NCBI GenBank assembly: GCA_039583875.1 | Contig: CM077162.1 | Coordinates: forward strand, 163,887,826 to 163,951,825 | From: Platanthera guangdongensis | Lineage: Eukaryota > Streptophyta > Magnoliopsida > Asparagales > Orchidaceae | DNA: 64,000 nt | Direction: 5' to 3' | Shown here: one piece after another, positions 49,013-61,372 of the stretch | How positions within the stretch are numbered: position 1 is the first letter of the stretch | Layout of the letters: each line of letters starts with the position of its first letter | Position numbers and translations under genes: made by a program | The notes under the pieces: model-generated | What the model saw: only the letters and a program-made list of their open reading frames with translations | Told to the model about the DNA's origin: nothing | The model's database searches: none

Positions 49013-52000
49013 ATGGGTTCAGGTGAGAATCAGAAGGAATTTGGATCCATGAAACTTCCTATCTGTAGGAAAGAAAATTTTGGGATATGGAAGGAGAGGG
49101 TCAGATTGTTCAAGGAGGCATCTGATCCAATAATTTATATCACAGTTTTAGAGGGGCCATTTATTCCTATGAACATATTAGTTCTTGATGCTAACCTCAA
49201 GACTCCAAAAAGTTATTCAGAAATGACTAAGGAAGAGATCATCCTAGCAACCTTAGACAAGAGGGCACAAAACATAATTGTGAGTGCCATAGATGACTCT
49301 ACATTTCAGAATTTGGTCCTTTGCATATCCTCCAAGGAGATGTGGGACACCTTGATTGTCTACATGGAGGGGACAGAAGAAATGAGAGAGGATAGGAAGT
49401 CTATGTTAAATCAAGAATATGAAAGTTTTAGACAAGCTAAGACAGATAACATAGCTGAATGCTATAAAAAATTCTTCAGAATTGTAAATGAGCTAATGAC
49501 CTATGGAAGAGTCTTTAGCACTTATGAATTAAATGACAAGTTTCTCAGATCACTAACCAAGGATTGGGATACTAAAATATGTGCCATCAGAGAGGTGACC
49601 AGGCTTGCAGATATGCCTCCACCAACCTTATTTGGAAAACTGTTATCCTATGAGATGCAGCTCACTGCCAGAAAGGAGGAGGAGAAAAACAATAGGTCTG
49701 AATACAGAGAGAAGTCAGTTGCATTCAAGGCTGAAGCCACAAGAAAGGGCAGGAGAAAGTCACCTTCTCCTCCTAGGGGAGTGGCTGAAGTTGAATCAGA
49801 AAATACTAACATCACCACTTTTGACAGTCACAACTCTGATGAAGACTTTGCTGCATTCACAAGGCAGTTTCAAAGGTTCATGAAGAAGAAGAAATGGAGA
49901 ACAAAGCCATCTTCATATTTCTCCAAGGATGACTATTACAACAAGAAGAAAACATCTAAGGATGATAGGTATGTCTCTAATCCTAGTAAACAAACTTCTT
50001 CTAAAATTGCTTGTTATTGTTGCAACAGGCCAGGACATGTCATAGCTGATTGTCCTGATAAAAGAAAGGAATCTAAAGATAAAAAGAAGCAACAGAATAA
50101 GGGCAAGAAGGAGAGATCCTTTGTTGCAAAGAAGCAGAAAAGCTGGACTGATTCCTCATCATCAGATTCTGAAGCTGAGGCTGAAGCTGAAGCATATATT
50201 GGACTGTTCACTACTGAAGAGGATTCAAAAGAGACAGAATTCTTGCAACTGCTGGACTCAATAAATGGGATTGAAGATTATCATTGCAAAGGGCTGATGG
50301 CTTTGACTGAGGAAGATCAGTGCCAGGATCAGCCTGATCCCAGTAAGGTGAGTCTAAGTGGTCATGCCCTAATATGGTACTTGGACAGTGAATGTTCTAG
50401 GCACATGACTGGAACAAGAAGGATGCTGAAGGACTACTCTCCCATAGAGAATGGACCCAAAGTGATCTTTGGTGGATCTGAAAAGAGGGTCATCAAAGGG
50501 TTTGGTAACATTTCCAATCGTTCTATCACTATCACCCAAGTGGCTTATGTGAAAGGTCTGAAGCATAACTTAATAAGCATAAGCCAACTGAGTGATATTG
50601 GTTATGATACCTCATTTATTAAGAATGGCTGTCAGATTAGAAGGACAAGTGACCAAGAGGTCATCTTATCAGGTTATAGAAAAGGAAATGTTTGCTATCT
50701 CAACTTTGATTGTGAGAATAAGAACTCTCCTTTTTGTTTAGTTACAGATGAGAAAGCTTATCATTGTGTCAAATGACATAAGAGACTGGCTCACCTGAAC
50801 TATAAGTCAATAGGCCAACTCTATAGTATGGAGTTAGTGAGGAATGGTCCTCAGGTCAAGTGCATCCAAGAGGGTGTGTGTTCAGCTTGTCAAAAAGACA
50901 AACAAACTAAGTCCTCCTTCCATAGTCTTGATATCAAAGACTCAGTGAGGTATTTGTACCTCCTACATATGGATCTATTTGGTCCTATGCCAGTTCATAG
51001 TCTAGGTAGGAAAGTCTACACATTTGTGGTTGTGGATGACTATTCTAGATTTACATGAGTTTTCTTCCTGAGGCAGAAATCTAAAACCCCTACTCTCTTT
51101 CACAATTTTGTTAGGCAAATTCAGAATGAACTTAACAATTCAGTGGTCAAAATCAAAAGTGACCATGGGACTAAATTTCAGTCTGAAAGCATGATAAGAT
51201 TTTGTGAAGAACTAGGGATTCATCAAGCATTCTCCTCACCCAGAACTCCCTAGCAAAATGGTATTGCTGAAAGAATGAATAGGACTCTTATTGAGGCTGG
51301 TAGAACCCTACTAAGTGACACTTCTCTCCCAGAATATTTTTGGGCTGAGACAGTAAACACTGCATGTCATGTTCTTAATAGGGCATCCATCACCAAAAGC
51401 CACAAGAAGACACCCTATGAGATTATGAAAGGCAGAAAACCAAATTTAACCTATTTTAGAATCTTTGATAGCAAGTGTTATGTTTTTAATAATGACAAGC
51501 ACTATTTAACTAAGTTTGCTGTCAAATCCCAAAAAGGGATATTTGTTGGGTACAACAATAGTAGTAGGGCATACAAAGTCTACAACTTGACTACTCAAGT
51601 TGTAGAAGAACCTGCCCATGTAGTTTTTGATGAAACTAAACTAATCAACTGTGAGCTGTCTAGTACTTCTTGTAGCTCTATAGGTTTGAAGAAAAAGATG
51701 GACAAGCTAACCATTAGTGAAGACCAACCTGCAAGGCAGGATGAAGAAAATGATGGATGCTGTCCAGGGGGAGTACAAGACCCACAAGCTGATGAAGAGG
51801 ACAATGAAGTACAGCATGGTGAGGTGATTGGAGAAAGTCAAGGAGTAGATAGATTGCTTCCAACAATAAGACATCTAAAGGAACATCCAGCACACCAAAT
51901 TATTGGTGATCCAAGTCATGGTGTTCAGACAAGGAGCAAGAACATGAACACAGTCCTTTGCTCAAGTTTCCTGTCCCAGATGGAACCCATGAAATTTGAA

Positions 52001-53508
52001 GAAGCCATACAAGACCCAAAATGGATTGATGCCATGCAGGAAGAGCTGAATCAATTCAAAAGATGCAAAGTCTGGAAGTTGGTTCCTGAACCAAAGAATC
52101 ATAATGTCATAGGGACTAAGTGGATATACAGGAACAAACTAGATGAAAATGACATTATAGTTAAGAACAAAGCAAGACTGGTGGCAAAGGGATACAAATA
52201 GGAAGAAGGAATAGATTTTGACCAGACATTTACCCCAGTGGCAAGGTTGGAAGCAATAAGGCTGTTCCTTGCCTTTATAGCTTATCAAGGGTTCAAGGTC
52301 TTTCAGATGGATGTAAAGTCAACATTTTTGAATGGTGACATAAAAGTGGAAGTTTATGTTGAACAACCCTCAGGTTTTGTTGATCCTCTCTATCCTAATT
52401 ATGTGTATAGGCTTAAGAAAGCACTATATGGTTTGAAACAAGTCCCTAGGGATTGGTATGAAACTCTCTCTACATTCCTCATTGAGAACAAATTCTCAAG
52501 GGGGAAAATAGACAAAACTCTATTCCAAAGGGAATCAAAAGGCAAGATCATCCTAGTCCAGATATATGTTGATGATATTATCTTTGGATCAACAAAAAAT
52601 AACCTTTGTAGAAAGTTTGCAAAACTTATGCAAGGGAAGTTTGAGATGAGGAGTATGAGTGAGCTGAAATTCTTCTTGGGACTCCAAGTTAGACAGTCTG
52701 ATGATGACTTGTCCATATCGCAGTCTAAGTTCACCAAGGAGTTGATTAAGAAATATGGTATGGAGTCAGCCTCCACCATGAGAACTCCAATGTGGTCAAG
52801 TATGACTATAGGCAAAGATGATGCAGGGAAACCTGTAGATGAATCTTTGTATAGAGGGATAATTGGCTCCCTCTTATACTTAACTGCTAGTAGACCAGAC
52901 ATCATGTATACTACATGTGTCGGTGCTAGGTATCAAGCAAGCCCAAAAGAATCTTATTATACTACAGTCAAAAGAATTTTGAGATATCTTAAGGGAACAC
53001 CAAATCTTGGCCTTTGGTACCCTAAGAATAGAGATTTTCTACTAACTGGTTATTCAGATGAAGACTTTGTAGGATGCAAAGAAGTCAGGAAAAGTACAAC
53101 TGCACATGTCAGTTCCTAGGTGGAAGATTGGTGTCATGGAGCAGCAAAAAGCAGACAAGTGTGGCTATATCCACTGCTGAGTCTGAATATATAGCTACAG
53201 GCAGTTGTTGTGCTCAACTGTTATGGATACAACATCAACTTGAAGATTATGGAATCTAGGTAAGTAGAACTCCATTATTTTGTGATTCTACTAGTGCCAT
53301 TTCTATTGCTAGAAATCCCGTTTCTCATAGCAGAACTAAGCACATAGAAATAAGGTTTCATTTCCTTAGAGATCATGTAGAAAAGGAAGACATACGTTTA
53401 GAATTTGTCAATACTAATTTTCAAATTGCTGACATGTTCACCAAACCACTTGATGAAACTAAATTCAATTATTTTAAAATTGAATTAGGCATGCTAAACT
53501 TGGAATAA
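49013..53508 (+). pseudogene. Gag-Pol of element B in one frame, four stops and one frameshift
   Basis: ATG 49013 begins Gag: KLPICRKENFGIWKERVRL, a coiled acidic region, and a CCHC knuckle (CYCCNRPGHVIADC, 50012-50053). Protease follows in frame at WYLDSECSRHM (50378), where the catalytic Asp-Ser-Gly is Asp-Ser-Glu. Integrase: ACQKDKQTKSSF, LHMDLFGPMP, VVVDDYSRFT, IKSDHGTKF, GIAERMNRTLIE. RT: FQMDVKSTFLNGD and YVDDIIFG (about 52567). RNase H ends near 53505. Stops: TGA 50774 and 51056 (both where Trp is expected), TAG 51251 and 52199 (both where Gln is expected). One base is lost near 53100, and a further TAG lies at 53257. Confidence 0.92.
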
Positions 53509-54001
53509 GAATGACAAATTTGACTAAGTAAATCTGTGTCGACACATAAAGACATCTGTGTCGACACTTAGTAGTTGGTGTCGACACAAAAGGAAAATTC
53601 TGTCGACACATTAAGAATATTGTGTCGACCCTTAGAATTTGGTGTCGACATAGCTTTACTGACACTTCGATATTGGTGTCGACATATACAGTCGTCTGTG
53701 TCGACATGCAGACATTAGTGTAGACTCATAAAATTGTCTGTGTGGACACATCGCAGATGGTGTCAACACATAATATTATAATACCTTACATTCTCTGTCA
53801 AGACTTTAATAGTCTGTATCGACACAATCTCCACAGTGTCAACACAATAAGCTTATTTCAACCCGCCTTTTGACCTTATGTGTTTAGAAACATATAAATA
53901 GGTCAAAGCAAAACTCTGTCGACTACGCTCTCAAAATTTTTGAGACCAACCCTTTGTGTCGACAAACCTTCATCTCTCTTCTCCTCACTCTCTCATCCCA
54001 A
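53509..54001 (+). repeat. Pol-ORF3 spacer of element B with TGTCGACA palindromes
   Basis: No gene. About ten copies of TGTGTCGACACA or close variants occur between 53535 and 53970, the same motif as in B's LTRs. They occupy the position that the TCGTCGA/TCGACGA motif has in A and C. It ends in a CT-rich leader before ATG 54002; there is no clear CAG acceptor here. Confidence 0.8.
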
Positions 54002-56816
54002 ATGGCGCCAAAGCTAGAAGAGAACATCAACGAGGGCTATGAACTTATTTGCCATGCGTTTGAGACTGCCACGCCAGAAATCAAAGCCATAATTACCCTA
54101 ATCACAAAAAATGGATTGGAATACTTAGTCTCAGAACCCACAAAGATATGGAAGAAGGAGGTTCTTGAATTCTATACAAAGGCATCACTGGATTCAAAGG
54201 GCATAAAAATAAATTCATCAGTTCAAGGAACCACGGTCAAACTCACCCAGAAGAGTTCGAGTAAGACCTTTCAACTTCCTAGGGTTAAAGAAGACGCTGA
54301 AATAGTATCTTCTATGACAAGAGAAGCTCTCCAATGGTGTGGAATGGATCCCACTACCAAGATTGGATCTTCTATGAACAGGAAGGTAATGAATTCCCAA
54401 GGCAAGTTTCTTTCTGAAATTGTAGGAAAAGTAATTCTGTGCAAATTCGGAGGACATGATAGGATTTCATCCTATATGTTCAATCTAATGTCCAGAGTGA
54501 TATTCCAGGTGAAAACAACTTGGTCTGCTGTTATCTTTGACAAGATCAAAGAAGGAATCAAGAAACCTAATATGTGTAGATTACTGAGCCTATTTCTTAC
54601 TGAGAATATACCTGAAGTGATAAATCAATCTGCAGGTTCTAAGATTAATCACATGATAAGAATGGCCTTAAGGATACTGTCCAGATGGGATAGGGTTCTG
54701 ACCAAAGATGTTTCTACTCCACAGAAACAAAAAAAACAAATTCAGAAAAAGAACCAAACAGCCCCCAAGACCACTGAATCATCCAGTGATTCAGAAGAAG
54801 TGGTTTTCAGCTCTGATGAAGAAAGAGCAGAAAGGACTAGCAAATCTCCTGCTCAAGAAACTGTAACTGATAGTCAGATGCAGGGGGAGCAGATTCCAGC
54901 AGTCAACATCCAACTGGATCTGATATAGGAAGAGCCTCATCAAGGGGGAGCTAATGAGCTTTCTCCAGTTCCAGCTCAACCACTGTCCATCACCTTCAAA
55001 GGATGCTCATGTGAAACAACCAATTGACCACATAGCTGAATTAGACAATGAAGCAGCAACTCAATCAATACTTAAGATAGTCCAGGACATAAATCAAGCT
55101 GCTATAGACACTACAAATGATGTACAGGATGTGCATAAGACTGTTATTGATAAAAATAACCAAAACAATGTCCCTGAGGATGACAATACCAGGGATGAAC
55201 CTTTTGAAGTCGAAGGAGGCCAATCTGCTGAGCAAGAGCAAGTTATTCCTCCAGTTCAAATAAACCAAGAAGTAACATTAGAAGAGTTATTTCCTGATTT
55301 GATAGGAGTAAGGACTGAGGGGGAGCACACAAGAATAGAGCAAGAGGTGCCCTCAAGTACAAAAGACACTGTGGATATAAAAAGTTCATCTGATTCTTCT
55401 GAACATGAAGACGCCTCCAGGGCTAAGAAGAGAAAAATTATGGAGCTCAGGAAAAGGAGCTCAACCTATAAGAAAGCCTTGCAGGCTGCTCCATAAACTC
55501 CAGCTCCAACAGTAGATTTCAGTTCACAACTGGTGCAACTACAAGTAAAGATGGATGAACAAAGACAAGCTCTTGAAAAATATATTGATAATAGCAATAA
55601 AGAATTACAACTTCAGCTAGCCCAAGATATTAAATCTATCAGATTTGAAGTGAATTTACATAAAAAGGAAATGACAGATTGCTTCCATAAGGGAGGTAAT
55701 GTTGTAGTCTATTTAGCCAAGCAACAAGTGGAAGCCAAAACTCAAATAGATGACATAGCAGTGAAACAAAGCTTTGTTTTGGAAATCCAAATAAGAATGA
55801 ATGATAATCTCACAGAGTCACACAATGTTATTATAACAGAACTTCAGAATAAAGCCACTGCTTTAACTGAACTCTTTGTTAAAGAAAAATCTGAGTTTGA
55901 TAAACACCTCAAAGTAAATTTGACTGATATTAACACTGCTATCCAAGCTTCTCAAAAGGTCATTGTTGATCAGCTGCTGAAGTTCAGATCATTCTACAAA
56001 GAAGGGATAAATTATCTAGCTGATCTGGTAAGGTTTCAAAAGGTTGATCTAAGAAACCATGTGGAACGAGAAGTTATAAAGGGGGAGAGAGTGTTAGTCA
56101 ATGCAGGCTCTAAACATGCTAAATGGATAACTAATGTTATCAAAGCAACTCTTGGTTATCCACCCCTGTGTGATTATGATAACACTGCTGAATTAGGTAT
56201 TCAACCAGCTTCACATGAAGGGATTCAACAGGAAGTAGCTCAAATTATTTATCCCCCAGCTGATTTTGAAGGAATTCAATATACTGTTCATTAGATATAT
56301 AGTCCTCCACAGGAGGTACAAAATATCATTATTGAGAAGATTGATATGCCTGACGCTGTCCTGAAAAGAGAGCAAAAAGCTCAACTGTTTAAGAAACGGT
56401 TTAGAGAGCAGGCTGAATTAAAGCCTGATTTTGAAAGATGGAGTCCCACCTCCATAAACATTATTCTCACTGCCTAGCAAGCTGTTAAAGACAATATGAT
56501 TGATAGGTGCATGTGGTACTATGAACAAGAATGGAGCAAGTATTATATGCGGCAAGATGCCATTTATCAATTCAGAAGAGATATCAAAGCTGGAAAAATA
56601 CATGCTATCTCTATGGAGACAAGCAAGTACTTTCCAAAGCCTTTTCATTATTTTGAAAGGCAAAAGGTCATGGCTGAAGAGCTGAAGAAAAAGGATCTTA
56701 AAGGGAAAAAGCCTGCTGAAGACACTGAAGCTAATGTACAAGCAAGGATTCAGTCTGGCAAAGGCATTGTCATCAAGGAGCCTGATCAGTCCTATAATAG
56801 ATTGACTAGACTTTAG
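54002..56816 (+). pseudogene. ORF3 of element B, one frameshift and several stops
   Basis: ATG 54002 (context CCCAAATGGCG) starts an N-terminal domain distantly like that of A and C: a FLSEIVGKVILCKFGGHD motif and RILSRWDR. A TAG at 54926 and a frame change near 54990 lead into a frame that stays the same from about 55010 to TAG 56814, with stops at 55494 (TAA), 56292 and 56475 (TAG). That part has an acidic linker, a basic AKKRKIMELRKRS (about 55420), a long predicted coiled coil (about 55530-55960) and a basic aromatic C-terminal domain (WYYEQEWSKYYM, KKDLKGKK). No signal peptide or membrane segment is evident. Its role is unknown; the Sirevirus third ORF has been called envelope-like in SIRE1. 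Confidence 0.8.
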
Positions 56817-57044
56817 AAATATGTAATCTTTTGTTTTAAAATCTATGTAATCTGTTGTTCAAAAACTTCTTGTAGTTCAATAAAACACTGATTCATGTTC
56901 ACTATATTTTATCATATTTTGTGATGAAATAATATGCTGGTTTTATTTATATGTTACCATGTCTAAATAATTCTTTTATACATCATAATCTGTGTTTTAT
57001 TGTAAAGTGATGTATATCATTGACTAAGGGTTATGACTTCTCCA

Positions 57045-57056
57045 AATAGGGGGAGA
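57045..57056 (+). other. Polypurine tract of element B
   Basis: AATAGGGGGAGA lies one base before TGTTGGGTATATT at 57058. The 230 bp between ORF3 and this tract is AT-rich and without features. Confidence 0.85.
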
Positions 57057-57057
57057 T

Positions 57058-58613
57058 TGTTGGGTATATTGGAAAATGTGTACCTGATTTGGAGAAGCCT
57101 CACCTAACTCAATGATTTTCATCTATGTGTATTTGATATTGCGTTGAGTTTCAATGTGCACGTTAAGGAAATGCAGAAAAAGTTTCTAAGTATAAGTGTT
57201 GACACTTGAGAAGAATTATGTCGACACTTGGGAAAGGCTGTGTCGACACCAGAAGACAGATTGTGTCGACATATAGGACTTGTGTCGACACACAGAAATT
57301 ATGTCGACAACAATTGTGTCGACACACAGAACTTGTGTCAACACACTCCAGAATTCTGTCGACACACAGGATTTGTGTCGACACACACCAGAATTCTGTC
57401 GATATCAACTTTATCGAGACTAGGAGATATTATGTCGACACACAGGACTTGTGTCGACACATTCCACAGAAGCTGTGTCAAGAAGAAAAAGAAGAGCTGT
57501 GTCGACATTATGTGAGCTATGTCAACATCACCAAGATTTATGTCGACATATGATCTATTTATGTCGACACATTTAAAGTATTGTCTCGACACTTTGCTGC
57601 TGAGTTGAAGTTCAATGAAGTATCAGATGTCATGACTAGAGACTTGACAACTATCACAACCAACAAAGCAGTTGCATCTGTCAGAGCTGTCAGAAGGCCG
57701 TTAGGAACCGGATCAGCCGGTAACCTCGGATGGAGTCTATATAAAGACATGTTCTATCATCAAAAGAACAAGGAATAACTAAGAAGAAGAGAAGTATTCA
57801 TCCAGAAATCAACAAGTATCTAAGGGCAGATCCTGAACAAGTCTGTAAGAAGAATTCAGAGCCACATCTGAATAGAAGAATGAAGCTAGATTGAAGATCA
57901 TCTCCAACTTCAAGAAGATCAACCTTACTTTGTTCAAATTCAAGAATCTTTGAAGAAGCTAAGATAGGTTGAATCTAAAGTTATCAGATCTATCAAGAAC
58001 TGATCAAAAAACCTTCTACCCATTCTCTCTCTACCTGGGTGAAGGAATTATTCTTTTACAATCAATTTTCTCTGTAGGATCTTGTATAGATCTGAGTGTA
58101 GGAGAGATATTTCTCTGAATTGTAAGCCTAAATCTATAAAGACTGAGGTAGGGCTGAGTGGCTGAGGTAGGGGATTAATTTCTCTGAGTTATAGGCCTGT
58201 TGAAGAGGATGAGGTAGAGCTTGATTGCCTGAGTTGTAGGAGTGTGGACTCACTCTGAGGTAGGATTCTCTGTGAGGATCTGAGCTGTAGACTTGCTGAA
58301 GTCTGAGTTGTAGGAACCATTCTGGGTTCTGAGTTGTAAGATCTGAGGATCTAAGAAGGAAGAAGGGAGTTAGGCCGAATCTAGTATACTGCTAGATAGA
58401 CGAAGGGGGAAAGTGGATGTACCCATCACTTGGGGAATCACTATAAATCTGTGTGTATACTGTGTTGCATGTGTTTGCTATAATCTGTGCGGTGATAGAT
58501 ATTGCTAAGGCTGTCTAACATGTAATTTACATTATCTGCCTATGTAAAATGAATTGAACCTATTCACCCCCCCCCCTCTAGGTGTTTAGGACATATTAAA
58601 TCCAATTCTTTCA
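57058..58613 (+). repeat. 3' LTR of element B
   Basis: TGTTGGGTATATTGG to CAATTCTTTCA, 1556 bp, matching 47366-48933. TGTGTCGACACA palindromes lie at 57215-57590. A run of nine Cs at 58567 extends the CCCCCCTCTAG motif found near the 3' end of the copia LTRs. Confidence 0.93.
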
Positions 58614-58618
58614 ATCAT

Positions 58619-60981
58619 GGTACTGAGTTTGAGTCTCTTCTTATGCAATAGTTCTGTAGGAAGGAAGGCATTAAGCACTGCTTCTCAGCTCCTAAAACTC
58701 CTCAACAAAATGAGGTTGCTGAAAGGAATAATATAACACTAATTGAATCAGTAGGCACATTACTTGCAAATGCTTATATGCTTCTATCCTTTTGGGCAGA
58801 GGCTGTTAGCACAACAAACTATGTACTGAACAGAAGCTTAATACATAAACTTAAGAATAAGACTCCCTATGAATTGCCTAAAGGGAAGAAACCTAAAATC
58901 ACATATTTTAAAATATTTGGTTGCATATGATATATTCATAATAATGACAAGAAATATATTAGAAAGTTTGAAGCTAAGACTATAGAGGAAATTTTTCTAG
59001 GATATTCCCAAATCAGCAAAGCTTATATGGTGTTTAATAAATCTACTTTAAAAATGGAGGAATCTATTCATATAACTTTTGATGAAGCTAACATGTCTTA
59101 TAAGGAGAAAGAAATTTCTACCAACAACATATTGTAGGTACCTCACTTGTGTAAGAGATTGGATGATATAAGCCTCACCCAAGAGGTTCCAATACATTCC
59201 TCTCCACAAGTTGAAGAAGAAAGTGAAGAAAAAAGCTTAGAGGTGGCTGAACCTTATCCAACTGATAATGAAATTCCATAAGAGGAATTTGTTCCCCAAG
59301 CTATTGAACAACCAACTTCACCCACTGAATTTATCACACTTAGAGATCACCCCATATCTCAAGTGATTGGAGACATGTCAGTTGGTGTGCAGACAAGGCA
59401 TCAACTCAACCAAGAATTGATGCATGCCTGCTTCATATCTCAAATTGAGCCCCAATCCATCAAAGATTCTGAGCAAGATCCACACTGGATTATTGTAATG
59501 CAAGAGGAACTCAATCAATTTGAGAGATGCAGAGTTTGGGATTTAGTTCCAAGTCCTAAAGACTACCCAGTCATTGGAACTAAATGGGTATATAAAAATA
59601 ATCTGGATGCCTAAGGTGTCATCATAAGGAATAAAGCAAGGCTTGTTGCTCAAGGTTATAGGCAAGAGGAAGGGATTGACTATGACCAGAAGTTTTCTCC
59701 TATTGCAAGGCTGGAAGTAATTAGGATCTTCCTTGCATTTGCTGCCTACAAGAAATTCAAGGTTTATCAAATGGATGTTAAAAGTGTATTTCTAAATGGA
59801 GAACTTAAAGAAGAGGTTTATGTTGAACAACCACCAGGTTTCATCTCTCCAACTCATCCCTCATATGTTTTTAAATTGCATAAAGCTATTTATGGTCTAA
59901 AGTAAGCTCCCAGAGCTTGGTATGAAACCTTAGCTAGCTTTCTTATAGAACATAAGTTTTCTAGGGGCATTGTAGATAGAACATTATTCACAAGACACCA
60001 TAAGGATCAAACTTTGTTAGTGCAAATTTATGTAGATGATATTATTTTTGGGTCTATAGATTCCAAACTATGAAAGAGATTTTCTGCTCTCATGCATTCA
60101 AAGTTTGAACTGAGTAGCATGTGTGAGCTCTCATACTTCCTTGGTCTCCAAGTGAAGCAGCTACCTGATGACATCTTCATATCCTAGGCTAAGTATGCTA
60201 ATGAGCTTATCAAAAAGTTTGGGATGGCTGATGCCTCAGTAAAGAATACACCCATGACAACAAATGCTGTAATTGACTCTGATGAACATGACAAGCCTGT
60301 TGATCAGAAACTATATAGGGGCATTGTTGGGTCCCTGTTATACCTTACAACAAGTAGACCAAATATAATATTTGCTACATGTCTTTATGCTAGGTTCCAA
60401 GTGAACCCTAAAGAATCTCACCTAATTTTCTTAAAAGGATTTTGAGATATGTAAATAGTTGTCTTAGTCTAGGACTTTGGTATCCCACCAAGTCAGAGTT
60501 TGAGTTAACTGGATACTCAGATATTGACTTTACTGGATGAAGAGTAGACAGAAAAATCACCTCTGGAACATGCCAATTCCTTGGTGCTAGATTAGTCTCT
60601 TGGTTTTGAAAAAAGCAGTCATCTGTGTCTACATCAACTGCTGAAGCAGAATACATAGCAGCTGGTAGTTACTGTTCCCAGATGCTGTGGATTCAGAACC
60701 AACTTCTAGACTATGTGTTCAACTTAAATAATTCAACTCTACTATGTGACAACATAAGTGTAATTTCCATTGCACAAAATCCAGTCCATCACATTAGTAC
60801 TAAGCATATAGACATTAGGCACCATTTCATTAGAGAGTGTGTAGAAAAAAATAAAATTAATCTTGTCTATATCTACACTGATTTGCAAAGAGCAGATATC
60901 TTCACCAAACCTTTGGACAAAAGGAACCATCTATTCTTCATAAATCAGCTTCGTATGATAAATGGAGAAGCCTTAATTTGA
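58619..60981 (+). pseudogene. Pol of element C, 3' part (integrase end, RT, RNase H)
   Basis: The integrase resumes at HGTEF (58617). EVAERNN replaces the usual GVAERKN, so Gly is lost but the catalytic Glu is kept. The linker up to QVIGDMSVGVQTR (about 59363) is followed by RT with [24 protein letters not shown] and YVDDIIFGS (about 60030). RNase H, FLGARLVSWF and [14 protein letters not shown], is in another frame after a one-base change near 60430. Stops occur at about 58649, 58928, 59135, 59279, 59612, 59903, 60071, 60185, 60538 and 60607. It is more decayed than A. Confidence 0.88.
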
Positions 60982-61372
60982 TTTCTTTCTATGGTCGACG
61001 TATTTTTCAAAGTTCGTCAAACGGAGATCGACAAACTGTGAATGGTTCTAGAGATATTCGTCGAACGGAGATCGATGAACTCTCTGTGAGTGAAGCTATT
61101 TTCGTCGACCGGAGATCGACGAATTTGCTTCAGAAAATTTTCGTCGGACTGAACTCGACGAAATGTTTTCACATCTTCTGACTGAGATCGACGAACTATT
61201 TTGACTATAAAATATTTTGTCGACCTCCGATCAAAGATTTTTTATTATTCGTCGAACGGAGTCTGCCGGTTCATATTCTGAAAACCTTATATCTAGGTTT
61301 TCTTCGACCTCCGTCCCGTGCTTTCAGTTCTCTTGCACTTGATCTCTTTGTTTTTTGTTGCAGGCGAAAACA
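60982..61372 (+). repeat. Pol-ORF3 spacer of element C with TCGTCGA/TCGACGA palindromes
   Basis: Six or more copies of CGTCGAACGGAGATCGACGA-like inverted repeats lie between 60995 and 61270, partly mutated. A T-rich TTTTTTGTTGCAG|GC ends at 61363, just before ATG 61373, as in A. Confidence 0.75.

Larger units (their letters stand above)
47366..58613 (+). mobile_element. Complete Sirevirus-like copia element B nested in C
   Basis: LTRs of 1568 and 1556 bp, TSD ATCAT, primer site, a fused gag-pol frame, a spacer, ORF3 and a polypurine tract: 11,248 bp. It belongs to a different subfamily from A and C. Gag and pol are in one frame without a UAG, the palindrome is TGTCGACA-based, and the ORF3 C-terminus is unrelated by eye. 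All coding regions have stops, and the first base pair of its 5' LTR is mutated. Confidence 0.95.
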
